In this document: in pieces, positions 44,101-54,757 of the stretch
How positions within the stretch are numbered: the stretch's first letter is position 1
Layout of the letters: each line of letters opens with the position of its first letter
Source of the DNA: Oidiodendron maius Zn
Taxonomy: Eukaryota > Ascomycota > Leotiomycetes > Myxotrichaceae
Assembly (NCBI GenBank): GCA_000827325.1
Contig: KN832889.1
Span: 186,001 to 250,000 of the forward strand
Reading direction: 5' to 3'
Length of the DNA: 64,000 nucleotides
Notes under the pieces: generated by a model
Seen by the model: the letters and a program-made list of their open reading frames with translations, nothing else
Databases searched by the model: none
What the model was told of the DNA's origin: nothing
Program-made: the position numbers and the translations under genes

Positions 44101-45487
44101 TCAAACCTTTACTGGTGTTGTATATATAGCCACCTAGAGGATTGTCCTAGGGCTAGCAGCAGCAAACAACTAGGCAGTCGATCAGATAGACGTCAAATCA
44201 GCCTTCCTATATAGCGATATTAATAAAGAGGTTTATATTAACCTGCCTGATAGCTAGAAGCTGTTCTCTAATATATTCGAACTAGGGGAGATAGCCCTAT
44301 TACTCCAAAAGGCTCTATATAGTCTAAAACAGTCACCTCAGCTCTGGCAACTTACCCTGAAAGTAGCACTTAAAAGGCTAGGATACCTACCCTTAGTTGC
44401 GGATTAATGTATATATCGATATACTGATACAGGCTTAATAATCGTTATATATATAGACGATTTCCTGCTGATTGGACTATAAGGGGAGGAGCTTAAGAAG
44501 CTAAAGCAGCAGCTATTAGAGGCCTTTAATATAAAGGACCTAGGCAAGTGCCAATACTTCTTAGGGGTCAGGATTATATAGAACAGACAGAGGCACCAGG
44601 TTACCCTCTATCAGGACGCATATATATACAAGACCCTAGATCAGTACAGTATACTAGAATGCAGGGCTGTATCAACACCCCTTGATCCAGGAGCCAGCGA
44701 ATCGCTAGTCCCCTACCAGGGAACAGCCTTCGAGGATCAAATCAAGCTCTATTAGTCTCTGATCGGGCGAATTAACTACCTAGCCACTTAAACGAGGTAT
44801 GATATTGCATTTATAGCCTCTATATTATCACGATTCCTGGTTAATCCAGTACCAGCTTATATTAAGTCAGCCAAGAGAGCCCTACAATACCTTAAGGGGA
44901 CTATGATGTATGGGATTATCCTTGGAGGGCTGAAATATAGCCTGTACAACCTGGATATTCAACTATATACAGACTCAGACTATACTAGGGACCGTGATAT
45001 ATACAGGTCGACCAGTGGATATATAACCTTTGTGGCAGGAGGGCCAGTATCATAGCAATCGAAGCGACAGTCGGTAGTTGCTCAGTCTAGTATAGAGGCT
45101 GAGTATATAGCTATATCAGAATCAGCTAAGGAGGGAGCCTGGATTCGATACCTTCTAGAGGGATTAGAATATAAGGGTCAGGACTTAGACCCTATTACTC
45201 TATATGGGGACAACTAGGGTGCACTCTCATTGGCTGAGAACCCTACCTTTCATCACGGAAGCAAGCATATAGCTGTCCGATACCACCTAATACACCAGGA
45301 AGTCGAAGAGGGTAGGCTACAACTAGCCTATATACCTATAGACTGTATGCCAGCTGATGGCCTAACTAAGGTCCTGAAATCACCAGCACATACAAGGTTT
45401 ATAAGACTCCTGACGCTGGTAAAGGAGGTCAAATAAGGAGGGTATTCAAGGTGTTTTTACTTAAATATATATATTCAGCCAGGGGAG

Positions 45488-45788
45488 TATTAACTAGGGC
45501 TTCAAGCACATATGTCACGATGTCTCAGAAGCAGTGGCAATATACGCAATAGCATACGACTATATAGTCGTAATGGCTTACACATGTTGCTACATAAGCA
45601 GGCTTATAATAAGCGTTGCTCTCTGTAGTCTAAACCCCTTAGTTGTCTCTGTATCACTTAAGTTATCCACTGCTTTCGGCATTCTGCTATGCCGAAAGCC
45701 TATAGTCAATATAACTGAGTTTCACCTTGATTCACGATTACGACCTGCGCAACACCTTCCTATATTGACCCTTTATTTCTGGTCAATA
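45488..45788 (+). repeat. 3' LTR of the copia element
   Basis: 301 bp, aligned end to end without gaps to the 5' LTR and differing at about seven sites, all transitions. The right-hand GTATC duplication follows at 45,789. Confidence 0.92.
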
Positions 45789-45822
45789 GTATCGATAAAG
45801 CTTTATTACGGCTAATATACTA

Positions 45823-46074
45823 TGTTGACTAGTATCAGGGCCTCAAGCACGTATAATGTCTCAGAGTTAGTGGCAACGTACGGAATGGCATACGACTGTA
45901 TAGTCGTAAAGGCTTACGCATGTTGCCACCTAAGCAGGTATATAATAAGTGTTGTATTCTGTAGTCTAGTCCCCTCAGTTGTCTCTGCATCACTCAATAG
46001 ACAATATAACACTGAGTTTCACCTTGATATCCGACTACAACCTGTGCACCTATATTGCCTCTGATTAAGATACT
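45823..46074. mobile_element. Diverged LTR related to the copia element
   Basis: It begins TGTTGACTAGTATCAGGGCC and keeps the GCATACGACTGTATAGTCGT block and the CACTGAGTTTCACCTTGATA block of the intact LTRs, but has deletions and many substitutions. With the similar copy at 40,442 it brackets the younger element. Confidence 0.6.
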
Positions 46075-46380
46075 ATATAATTATCATTAGTCTAAAAAGG
46101 AAAAGAAGTGTATTATAACATTAAATAAGGCTAAGGACCTAGAAAGTTAAGACTTTATGAGCTGTAAATAGTTGATAGAATAAGCTGTATTAAAATAGAG
46201 AGTAGTACTAATCTATTTTAGTGGAGTGATAGTAATCTAATAGCTAGCCTCTTAAACCACATCTAAGTGGCATTACCCCTATAATAGTATATACGGTACG
46301 AGTTGTTCACACCTGGAACATGCGCATCACGAGAGGATAGTTCTGTGAAGCTATGAAAAACAAAGAGTTGCGGTCCATTT
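46075..46380. other. TA-rich intergenic DNA
   Basis: No supported gene. Short TA-rich spacer between the LTR fragment and the stop codon of the HET gene. Confidence 0.4.
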
Positions 46381-48300
46381 TCAGCTGAATCTCTCCTCCC
46401 ATTCTTTCCGAGGATATGAAAACGGCATGCGGTACATAGGGTCAATCTGGTGTTTTCTCTGAATAGTTGATCTTGCAGGCACTGAATAGTCAGCTACGAG
46501 ATCATCAGCGATGAAATCGCTGGCTACGAAATCATGGGTTCGAGAGTCTTGCCTAACTGAGATGTGCAGCGAGTAAAACGTGACTCCAGTGTGCTTGGCA
46601 GCCACATAAATGTATTTTCCTAGGAATAACCGCAATTTGGCTCGGTCTAGAGCATAAGCCCATCTGCTCTTTTCTCTGTACTCAGCCAAGTCAATCCGGT
46701 CCCATGATTCTTTTGCAAGTTCGACGATGCATCGTGCTCGACCTTCACACAAACCGAAGATGACCAGAAAGTGCCCGCTCTCCTTTACATGATGGGAGAT
46801 CATCGCAACCTTTACGAAGGCGAGTGCACCAGTCCATTCTCTTGCGAGAGTCTTAGTCTTCAAAGCCATGTTGAAGACTTGTTTGCGTGTTATATCTTCA
46901 ACTCTATAATCTGTTGTTCCACTATCCTTGTAGTAGACATTGATGGGCTCTAGAAGTCTATCAACCCAGAGGTCGCAGCTTTCACTGGGGTTGAGATGAA
47001 TATTGAGTGTTCTTGCTAGTTTGTAGTTATCATGTGCTGAATTGGACACATTATCTTCAGTGACTATATGTAGATAAAGTTTTTTCAGTTGAAATTCACC
47101 TAAGTCAATTTTTCCATACAACTCTTTGGCCAAAACTCGGTGTATTGCTGGCGACCATCTATAGAAGAGGAGGTCATCATCACTATCCCGGTACAGAACA
47201 ACACATAACAGGTCTGTGTATGTTGCACGGAACTCATGGCCAGCTGTACAGTATGTCCATGCCAGATAAAGCCCTGGGATGTCTTTCCACTGCTGAGCCC
47301 ACAATGTCAAGTACAGACCACGACTAGTCCATTGTGGAGGGTCAAAAGTGACTAAATCGGTCTTTGTAGTAGGCAATTGGCGTTTTTGGATCGAGATACT
47401 CTGGGTCGAGGGTGGTACATAGGTGAAGTTGTCATAGTTGTAATATGAATTTCCTTTGCTCCAGGCCGGCACGACCCGAGGTCCTGTCCGCGGGAACTTG
47501 CTCGGAGAGACGGAAAGTGCACCCCTGGTCGACTTCCAGCTGTTAGCTGAAAATCTCTCCAATACAGGCTCGGACCAGAGAAAGATCGTGTAATCCTCCT
47601 CTTTTCGCATGATTTCCTCCTGCAGCCGAATGAACGCGCGATCGCCTTCCCCATATAACAAGGGTATATTGACATTAAATATTCCTAGAAGGCAATAAGC
47701 CATATCCTCAACTCTCGTAGTCACCCTGTCGGAAGCCCAAGACATACGCTGTGCCACCGTACAGCTGGAGGGACTATCGCCCAATAAGATGTGAGGCGGT
47801 ATTCCAGTTCGGCTTGCGATCCAATCCTCACGTGTCGACTTTGTCCCTATCTCTGACCAGTCACTGGCATAGAATTCGATAGTTAACGGGGCTATTAATT
47901 CTTGAAGGGTCCACCCTCTAGTGAACCATCGACAATTCTTGAACTCGAACTTATCTATGTTTGGAAATTGATACTTCACATCAGTTAGGTATGCGTAACA
48001 GACAGTCGAGTTCTTGTACCATTGGTACATCGAGTTGATTGCTTCTGATAATTCGGTCGATGAGCTTTTGTCGATGCAGCATGTATCAATCCAGACCCAC
48101 CCAAAACCATCTCGTATTGCTTGTTCACAGCACTTCTGAACTTTGTCGAAGCCTTTCCTCTTTCGTGCGGTTGGCAGATGCTGTATATCCTGAAATGTGA
48201 CTTCTTCCTCCTCCCAGGTGTGAGATAAAATGGCATATAGAGGTGCGTTCTTTGCAGCAAACTCCCTGAGCTTGAGAGTATATGTATTGAGCAGACGCAT
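46381..48300 (-). CDS. HET-domain protein (HET-E-like N-terminus)
   Basis: A single frame; the methionine at 48,300 (MRLLNTYTLKL) is chosen because it matches the usual start of this subfamily, giving 639 aa. The HET domain spans about residues 20-290: YAILSHTWEEEEVTFQDI, KVQKCCEQAIRDGFGWVWID, TCCIDKSSSTELSEAINSMY, CRWFTRGWTLQELIAP and AYCLLGIFNVNIPLLYGEG. Proteins with this domain trigger cell death in vegetative incompatibility when switched on. No NACHT or WD40 part follows. The C-terminal half is a beta-rich region of unknown role seen in many short HET proteins. The frame is intact although transposon debris lies about 300 bp away. Confidence 0.92.
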   Translation of the reverse strand: MRLLNTYTLKLREFAAKNAPLYAILSHTWEEEEVTFQDIQHLPTARKRKGFDKVQKCCEQAIRDGFGWVWIDTCCIDKSSSTELSEAINSMYQWYKNSTVCYAYLTDVKYQFPNIDKFEFKNCRWFTRGWTLQELIAPLTIEFYASDWSEIGTKSTREDWIASRTGIPPHILLGDSPSSCTVAQRMSWASDRVTTRVEDMAYCLLGIFNVNIPLLYGEGDRAFIRLQEEIMRKEEDYTIFLWSEPVLERFSANSWKSTRGALSVSPSKFPRTGPRVVPAWSKGNSYYNYDNFTYVPPSTQSISIQKRQLPTTKTDLVTFDPPQWTSRGLYLTLWAQQWKDIPGLYLAWTYCTAGHEFRATYTDLLCVVLYRDSDDDLLFYRWSPAIHRVLAKELYGKIDLGEFQLKKLYLHIVTEDNVSNSAHDNYKLARTLNIHLNPSESCDLWVDRLLEPINVYYKDSGTTDYRVEDITRKQVFNMALKTKTLAREWTGALAFVKVAMISHHVKESGHFLVIFGLCEGRARCIVELAKESWDRIDLAEYREKSRWAYALDRAKLRLFLGKYIYVAAKHTGVTFYSLHISVRQDSRTHDFVASDFIADDLVADYSVPARSTIQRKHQIDPMYRMPFSYPRKEWEERFS

Positions 48301-49473
48301 TGTCAGTGTATTGGGATGATATGATCTCTTCTGCTCGAAGAAGCCGCGACGGTGACAAGATCTAGAGCCCCCAAAGACCCTAAGGGGGGAATAACTCAGA
48401 CTAGTTTTGTGTTCTTGGTATTTTTGCTGAAAGCCTGTCTGAAATCGAGAACAGCACTTGCAATCCGCTCTAGATAAAGATTTCACGTTTTGCTTGAGTG
48501 CGGGGACGTGGGAAGTAACGTGGCTTGAATAATGAACCAGTAGTGGCTAGAGGGAAACAGCACAGCCACGGTCAACAGGCACCAACCACCGAATTCCGAG
48601 GTGACGAGGTCTTCGTCGTAGGAGGGTAGTCGCATTCTCGGAATTACAAGAGGAAGAATAAGGATTGCTGTAGAATGACATAACTAGCGCTCAATGAGCT
48701 CGCGTTCAATTTCTTCGATTTTTGCCTCCCTAACTAGGGATTGTTACGAAAGGGGCAGACCCTATGTGGCTGGCTTGGCTAGGCGCACTATGCTCAAGAT
48801 GCCCGAAAGTAGCTATCCCCTTCACGATTTTTTCAAACTTCCGCTATAGAAGTATATAAGGTTATCTATAGCTTTAAGTCACGTTTTGCTAGTTAAGGAA
48901 CTACTAAATTCAGCTAAAGGCATAGAATGCCGTAGTTAGAGTTTAATAAGAAATCGAGTACACTGTCGAACTCATAGCTAGAACCTATTAGCAAGGGATA
49001 ATGAACTAGATTTTAGATACGTACTATACAAAGTAGTTGATCTGGTTCTGTATCAAGAGTATGACTTGTGTAATACATTGCCATTTTAGCCGGCGTAACC
49101 ACAATTCTCTTCATTGGTTCAAATTCATCAATCTCCCCCCCTGTTAGCATATTCTCCCCCTAGCTGCTATTCTTCAAGACATACTCTGTAATTTGCAAGC
49201 TTTGTTAGTAACAGTCTAGGCATTGTGTCGGTGGACCGTCTTTATAAAATAACCTTCCAATTTCTGATCAATTGTAGAAAGCTCTATTGACGATAATTCA
49301 CAACTTATTAAAGCATGAGCGATTGGAGTAGGAACGACTAGTGTATGGCTATTGGAGAAGAAGATGCTGGAATCGCAGGGTGAAGACGACTAGTACATAA
49401 GTACTAGCATCCCTTCGCCATCTACGAAATAGAGCTGAGGGGAAAATAATATATTAAATCTATAAAGAGTAAG
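48301..49473. other. Intergenic DNA, TA-rich toward the right
   Basis: Promoter side of the HET gene to about 48,700, then TA-rich sequence without frames. No assignable repeat is seen. Confidence 0.4.
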
Positions 49474-51550
49474 TTATCTTACAGCACCTGCATTACGAAG
49501 GCATTTCACTATTGTGAGGTGACCTCCTTTTGCCGCTGCCTGGAGTGCTGTACATCTGACGTATCCTCCTTCTGCATTGACCTCTGCTCCCTCTTGGAGA
49601 AGCCGCTCTACAATTGAGAGGTGACCTCCTCCTGCCGCTACCTGGAGTGCTGTCCGTCCACCAGATCCTGCTGCTGCTGCATTGACCTCTGCTCCCTCTT
49701 GGAGAAGCCTCTCTACAACGGAGAGGTGACCTCCTCTTGCTGCTGCCTGGAGTGCTGTCCGTCCACTAGATCCTGCTGCTGCTGTATTGACCTCTGCTCC
49801 CTCTTGGAGAAGTCGCTCTACAACGGCAAGGTAACCTCCTTCTGCCGCCGCCTGGAGTGCTGTCCGCCCACTATCTTCTGCTACTGTTGCATTGACCTCT
49901 ACTCCCACTTGAAGGAGCCGTTCTATAATAGAGAGGTGACCTCCTCCTGCCGCCGCCTGGAGTGCTGTCCGTCTGTGGTATCCCACTAGATTAACCTCCG
50001 CTCCTTCTTGGAGCAGCTGCTCTACGACGGCATGGTGGCCCCCTCCTGCAGCCCGGAACAGCGGGGTTCGACCATTATTATCCATGGAGCTGACGTTGAC
50101 TTTGTACGTCGCGAGCAGTAGCTTGACCACGGCCTCATATCCTCTCTCCGCTGCCCTTGACAGTGGCGTCTGACCATCTTTATCCCTGCAGTCTACCTCG
50201 ACTTCGCCTATCGTGAGCAGCAGCTTGATATCTTTAATATCCACTCCGTTGAAGCACGCAACGTGAAGTGCAGTACGGCCAAACATATCCTTTTTATTAA
50301 TGGGCACACCCCACGTAAGTAATCGCTGAAGGGCTGAGGAATGAATACTTTCAAAATGTACGTGCAAAGCCGTGCGACCGATGCTGTCTACTTGGTCTGG
50401 AGTTTGGTATCCTTTCGCAATGATCGTTTCTACAAAAAACTCACTTTTGAGAAGTTGCTGACGATGTAAAAGAGGGAGTGGTCGGAGGACTATGCTCGAT
50501 GGGTGCCCAAATGCATTTCCGATCTGTGAAACCTTTGGGTAAAATTCGCGGTTGAATCTTACAAGCTTAACAATTTCTCTTTCCATATCTTCCGTTCCGA
50601 CAAGTTTATGGTCGATAAGTGTAGATAAAAGTGTCTCCTGCATAGATTCAGCCATTCCTACGGCTCCCATATTGTATAAGTTATCGATATGCTCGGTAAT
50701 AGCATCGAAGTCTCCGGAAGATGTGCATAGAGGGAAACATGACCAAATAGACTGAAGAGGCTGGCTATCAATAGCCAAAAGCTGGAAAAGCATAGTTGCC
50801 TCTAATGGCCTGTTTTGTTTTCGAAGCGAGTCAGAAGTGCGAGTAATAGCACTAACAAACCCTCGTTTAACATCTCCAATTTCGCGGAACTTCGCGGCTA
50901 GAGTGTGATGCGCACTGTTATAATCTCTAAAGTATTGGTCCTTAATTTGACCAAGTTCTTTTAATAGTCGGAGTTGCTGCTGGAGCCAATTGTACTGGTC
51001 GAGCCTAGAGATTTTTGTGTAAGGTCGCGTATAACAGACCTGGCAGATTTGGGCAACTTACAGATCTTGAACAGAAGGAGGGCTAACGTGTGTCTCCACT
51101 ACAGGTGAAGAGAGTTTTGTAGGGGCGGCAGTCGTGGATTCAGAGCACTCAAAATCTTTCTCAACACATCGCCGGCACTTTTCTCCAGGCCATTGACGTT
51201 GCTGGGGTATACACTAGAGGAAAGTAGTAGTTAGCCTTTCCCTTTTATTAGCTTTATCATAACTCCACCTTCTTCTTGTCTCTTCGACAAAATTTGCATT
51301 TCTTATAGCACAGTTCTCGGCGCGGCCGCTTTTTGGTACCCGTCTGACTTGCGCTAGATGCTGCTGTCGGCCCCCTCCAAGATGAGGTTGGTGCGGGAGC
51401 GTACATTGCGCTGTGACTTTCCCTTTGTGCCGGCATATGCAAGTTCGAGGCCATAATCGGCTGCGAAGCCTTTTCACGAGTAAAGTAGAGGTCGGTGAAG
51501 TGCGACAACTTGCGACGAAGATTAAATAAGTATGGAATAAGCGGCTGCAC
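49474..51550 (-). CDS. Zn2Cys6 cluster + ankyrin-repeat protein
   Basis: Exons 51,550-51,269, 51,213-51,062 and 51,004-49,474 keep frame for 654 aa. The introns are GTGGAG...GCTAACT...TAG and GTAAGT...TAG. Joining exons one and two creates a complete binuclear-cluster pattern: C85-x2-C88-x6-C95-x11-C107-x2-C110-x6-C117 (CKFCRRDKKK then CIPQQRQWPGEKCRRC). A helical region (about 145-330) follows, then nine ankyrin repeats to the end. The last four full units are 35 aa (105 bp) each and nearly identical (GRTALQAAA.GGHLSIVERL, LQEGAEVN). The cluster suggests DNA binding, though in such fungal ankyrin proteins it could mediate other contacts. It is divergent from another zinc-cluster-like gene. 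Confidence 0.87.
49549..49970. repeat. 105-bp tandem units encoding ankyrin repeats
   Basis: The word GTGCTGTCCG recurs with spacing of exactly 105 bp (near 49,651, 49,756, 49,861 and 49,966), and a variant lies 102 bp from the first. Units are highly similar at the DNA level, including third positions. Confidence 0.85.
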
Positions 51551-52203
51551 CTCTCCGCCGCACTGTCCATCTTACTGATATATTGCGCACACCGTCGCAT
51601 AACCAAAGATTTCATTTCGCTACTGGGGCTGACTAGTTGCTGCCAATGAACACAGCCAATCTCGCAGCGTCGCAGCATCGCAGTGTCGCAGCGTCACTCT
51701 CTCCCTCTCCCCTGCATGAATGAAACGACGCAGTGCCAATCACGTAGCGTCGCTCCTAATACTTGCATCCACGTCGCTAGCATGCTAACCCTCATTCGAA
51801 TGGCAGCCGCATCCACCACACTGCAAATCCATTCCCACCCGCGCTTTTCATCGAATCTCGCATCGTCGCAACAGACCGTTGAGGAGCCCGTGCGGCCGAG
51901 CCCGGAATCCTCCACCAGAATCGTACAACTTTTTAGACCAAACGGCAGGAGAAGAGACCCCACCGGACCATCGATTGCCAGAACTGGCAATCGAAAAATA
52001 AAAGCTCGGTCAGAAGAAGCCGTTGCTAGAGTTAATAAAGTCCACTCTCTCACGTCGAGTTTTTCTTTTCTATTTCTTATGTTCGCTATCACAAATGCAC
52101 TCCTTTTAACCCTCCTAGCTCAAAAATTTACGAACTCTGCATCAAAGCCGCTATATATTCGCTGTTGGTCGTCATCCACTCCCGGTATCCTCAACGGTGA
52201 GCC
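51551..52203. promoter_or_regulatory. Divergent promoter region with 8-bp tandem repeat
   Basis: The 653 bp between two divergent start codons. It contains four tandem 8-mers of the type CGCAGCGT at 51,663-51,694. Open frames on both strands (for example 51,683-52,258) show no motif and are taken as chance. Confidence 0.5.
51663..51694. repeat. Four 8-bp tandem units (CGCAGCGT)
   Basis: CGCAGCGT, CGCAGCAT, CGCAGTGT, CGCAGCGT directly in tandem. Confidence 0.9.
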
Positions 52204-53385
52204 ATGGGTTCCTCAGAAAGCTCTGATAACACTCCCCGATCCAGGAATGGGAGCATGAAATCTAAATTTTCTCACGCGCCTGTTACTGAGACCGAGAATG
52301 CACAGCAATCTCCATCAACAATTGTTCAAGGCACTGTCCATTTCTCACAGAGTAATAAACCTGCAAGACGTGGTCGTCAAGGACCTTTGACCGAAGAGCA
52401 AAGAACCGAGGCTGCCGCTGTTCGAAAGGCAGGTGCTTGCAAGTCCTGCCGCGAAAAGAAGATCAAAGCAAGTGCTGTCCGCATGTTGGTCAATGTGTAG
52501 ACGGACACTAATGTTTAGCAGTGCTATCACGCTTTCCCGCAACAATTGACCACGTCTTCTCAACTCAACACTTCTCTACCATCTGGAAATGATGATGAGG
52601 GTGTCATAATGCCTGCGTCTACACCAGTGTCAAGTCGACAGAACAAGCCTTGGGACAAACATACCGGACGAGAGACAACGCAACCTCGGCGTCAGCGTCG
52701 GCAGATGCTGGAGGCATGTAGGATCGTGAGACGTATAGATCAGCAAGATATGACGCTATCTCAAGTTACGAAACCTGAATACTCTTCAACACTGGCCTTC
52801 GCCAATATATGCTACGATACTAGCGTTCAGATGTCTGAGACGACCTCATTGCGAGCACCACCGATCGTTTCGGAGTCTCAGGATTACCTAACTCCAACCC
52901 CTCAAGCAGCAGATCCATGGGACATCGCCCCCACCTCCGCCTTGCCACAAGAAGTCCTTACCTTCGATCAGACAGACTACCCCTTGTTCTGCCCGAGTCT
53001 CTCTACAGCCCTACTACCCAGTGGCAGTAACAGCTACACCACTAATAGCTTGTCCGAGGACCAGTCTCATTGCTTAAATCAGGAACAGTATAACTCCCGA
53101 GGAAACTCTTCACTACTCAGGAACTCGATATCCCAACAGACCCAGACCAGCTTGTCTCTCATCTCTCCAAGCTTCAAGTCATCTATCTCTCAAACATTCT
53201 CTTCATCTCTAGCACCCACCACCGTCATCTCCAGCCGAAATCAATCTCTTTCCACGCCGAATGACGACTTACCAATCCTGATGAGAAATGCGCCATCCAG
53301 TTCCCAAAAAGGCATCTCGCTTTCTCAACCTTCGTCTTCGTCGAGCGAAGAGTGGATTGCTTGGATTAATTTGGGAACGGAGTAG
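52204..53385 (+). CDS. Half zinc-cluster protein (CX2CX6C), GC-AG intron
   Basis: Exon 52,204-52,467 and exon 52,522-53,385 sum to 375 codons plus stop. The 54-nt intron would use a GC donor (GCAAGT), a CTAATG branch and CAG. This splice joins ACKSCREKKIK to CYHAFPQQL and so rebuilds the C-x2-C-x6-C half of a fungal zinc cluster, preceded by the usual basic GPLTEEQR..AA.VRKAG helix. A plain reading without splicing stops within the intron. The rest is Ser/Thr/Pro/Gln-rich and looks disordered, as in transcription-activation regions. The second set of three cysteines is absent, which is common in this fungal subgroup. It is likely nuclear; targets are unknown. Confidence 0.72.
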
Positions 53386-54757
53386 ACGAGGATTCTTTTC
53401 GAGAAGAAAATAATAATTGTGTGTAATGTAGACGTGCAATTCTTGGAGGGAATTGACATGCCTACCGTAATGGCGTTGCAGTACCAATTTGAACACACCC
53501 CTTTTGCCATGTGCAACGGAGTATTTCATTAATTTAGTCTTGGTTTGGACGTGAAAATTTACTCTTTCTTCGATTTCAGCTTTCTACCTGTTCCTTTCTT
53601 ATAGTTATTTTATTTTTGTGCATCACTACAGCGCTAGCGGTCACTAAGCTACTAGCCTTCACAAAGCCACTAACACTCTCTAGCCAGTCTTTCTAGAATC
53701 TTTACAGTAGTATGAGGGTCAACCAAAGTTTAAATCGTAGAACAGTTAACGTCAATTAGACACGATTTACAAATAAGGTACCAAGAGACGGATCAAGTTT
53801 CAAGATCAATGGATATGGTTACCCTTAAAATCTTCTTTATTTCCGGAACGGCCTATGCTGTGTCCAAATCGTGGTAGGTTTAATCTCAGAAATTATGAAT
53901 TTCTTCTCAGAACAATAGGCCTACAAAAAAAAATTTTGTTAAATGGGATTTGATTGATTGATTAATCAAATCTTCCTCTAGCTAGCTAAAATAAAGTTAT
54001 GTAGTACCTCTATTAATTCTGCACCAAGGAAAACTACTGAATAGAATGAAAACCTCGGCTCTATCTCTCCCATTAACTCAGTAGTCCCTAGCTACCTGCT
54101 GATGCTTACCGATTTGTAACTAGAATCGTTTGTACGATAAGCCCTTGGCTACCTAGAACTGACTTAGTTGGCCCGATCATACGATCAAACACGGCTACCC
54201 CTGCCCCCTCTAGAGTATCGTGTAGCCATACAACATCAATCCCTCCCACATACAACGTACGGAGGCTCTGCCTTCTACCCTCCTCTAGAGGGTAGTGGTG
54301 GAGCAATGGTACAGGCCCTTCTCCCCTGTCTGAATTAGAGGGAGAAGAAGCATTGCACCGCTGTCCAGTATAGAAGCTAGCTAGTCCTGTCCGGCCTACC
54401 TACAGAGCGTCTGAATAGCCTCCTTATATATTTGAATATTCAGTGGTTACTCCGATATTCGGCACCGAATATCGGCATGTCCTGCCTCTACGTTCTGATG
54501 CTGGATTCATATTATCACTACTAAATCAGGCCGTATTCGGATGCCAGTTGCCATTTGGCCTCCTTAGTCAGCATCCATCAACAGCATCTGGCTTGCAATC
54601 CGATCACGTGTGTGTCTGAGCCTCGAAATGCTCTACCGAGCTGTCGCGAATGCCAACACACTTCCAATGACTTAGTAGATTGTAACTCATTGAAACCACT
54701 ATAGCGCCACCGCAATTCGTTCTCTCGATGTTGAGATGACGCCTTCATTCCCAGAGT
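53386..54757. other. Intergenic DNA with probable repeat debris
   Basis: No supported gene. A 66-codon minus frame at 54,106-54,306 (LYVGGIDVVWLHDTLEGAG) has coding-like composition but no assigned family and is probably repeat debris. A perfect palindrome lies at 54,452-54,475 (separate entry). Confidence 0.4.
54452..54475. repeat. Perfect inverted repeat, 11-bp arms
   Basis: CCGATATTCGG, a 2-base spacer (CA), then CCGAATATCGG. It could be a dimeric protein-binding site or the remains of a repeat end. It lies about 280 bp upstream of the BTB gene. Confidence 0.9.

Larger units (their letters stand above)
40802..45788 (+). mobile_element. Ty1/copia retrotransposon, structurally whole, coding region broken
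   Basis: A 4,987-bp element with 301-bp LTRs (40,802-41,102 and 45,488-45,788) that begin TATTGACTAG or its variant and end CTGGTCAATA. The 5-bp duplication GTATC flanks it on both sides (40,797-40,801 and 45,789-45,793). A primer-binding-site-like stretch follows the 5' LTR and a purine tract (AGGGGAG) precedes the 3' LTR. Inside, in copia order, are gag-like, protease, integrase (TPEQNNIIEYIN), reverse transcriptase (YIDDFLLIG) and RNase H (SSIEAEYIAISE) regions. The reading frame is broken many times (tens of interruptions), mostly of RIP type, so it is not autonomous. The LTRs differ by about seven transitions, suggesting a fairly recent insertion later hit by RIP. Confidence 0.92.

Noticed and set aside
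49110-49160. Possible tRNA (GGTTCAAATTC box)
   Set aside because: No matching A box or cloverleaf-forming arms were found around it.
49621-49989. Cys-rich plus-strand frame (repeated CCPSTRSCCCCIDLCS-like)
   Set aside because: Looks like a Cys-rich repeat protein but is exactly the antisense of the ankyrin repeats.
51683-52258. 191-codon plus-strand frame upstream of the half zinc-cluster gene
   Set aside because: Overlaps the true start in another frame and has no domain; probably promoter/UTR sequence.
54106-54306. 66-codon frame with protein-like composition
   Set aside because: No assignable family and surrounded by sequence without frames; listed only as probable repeat debris.
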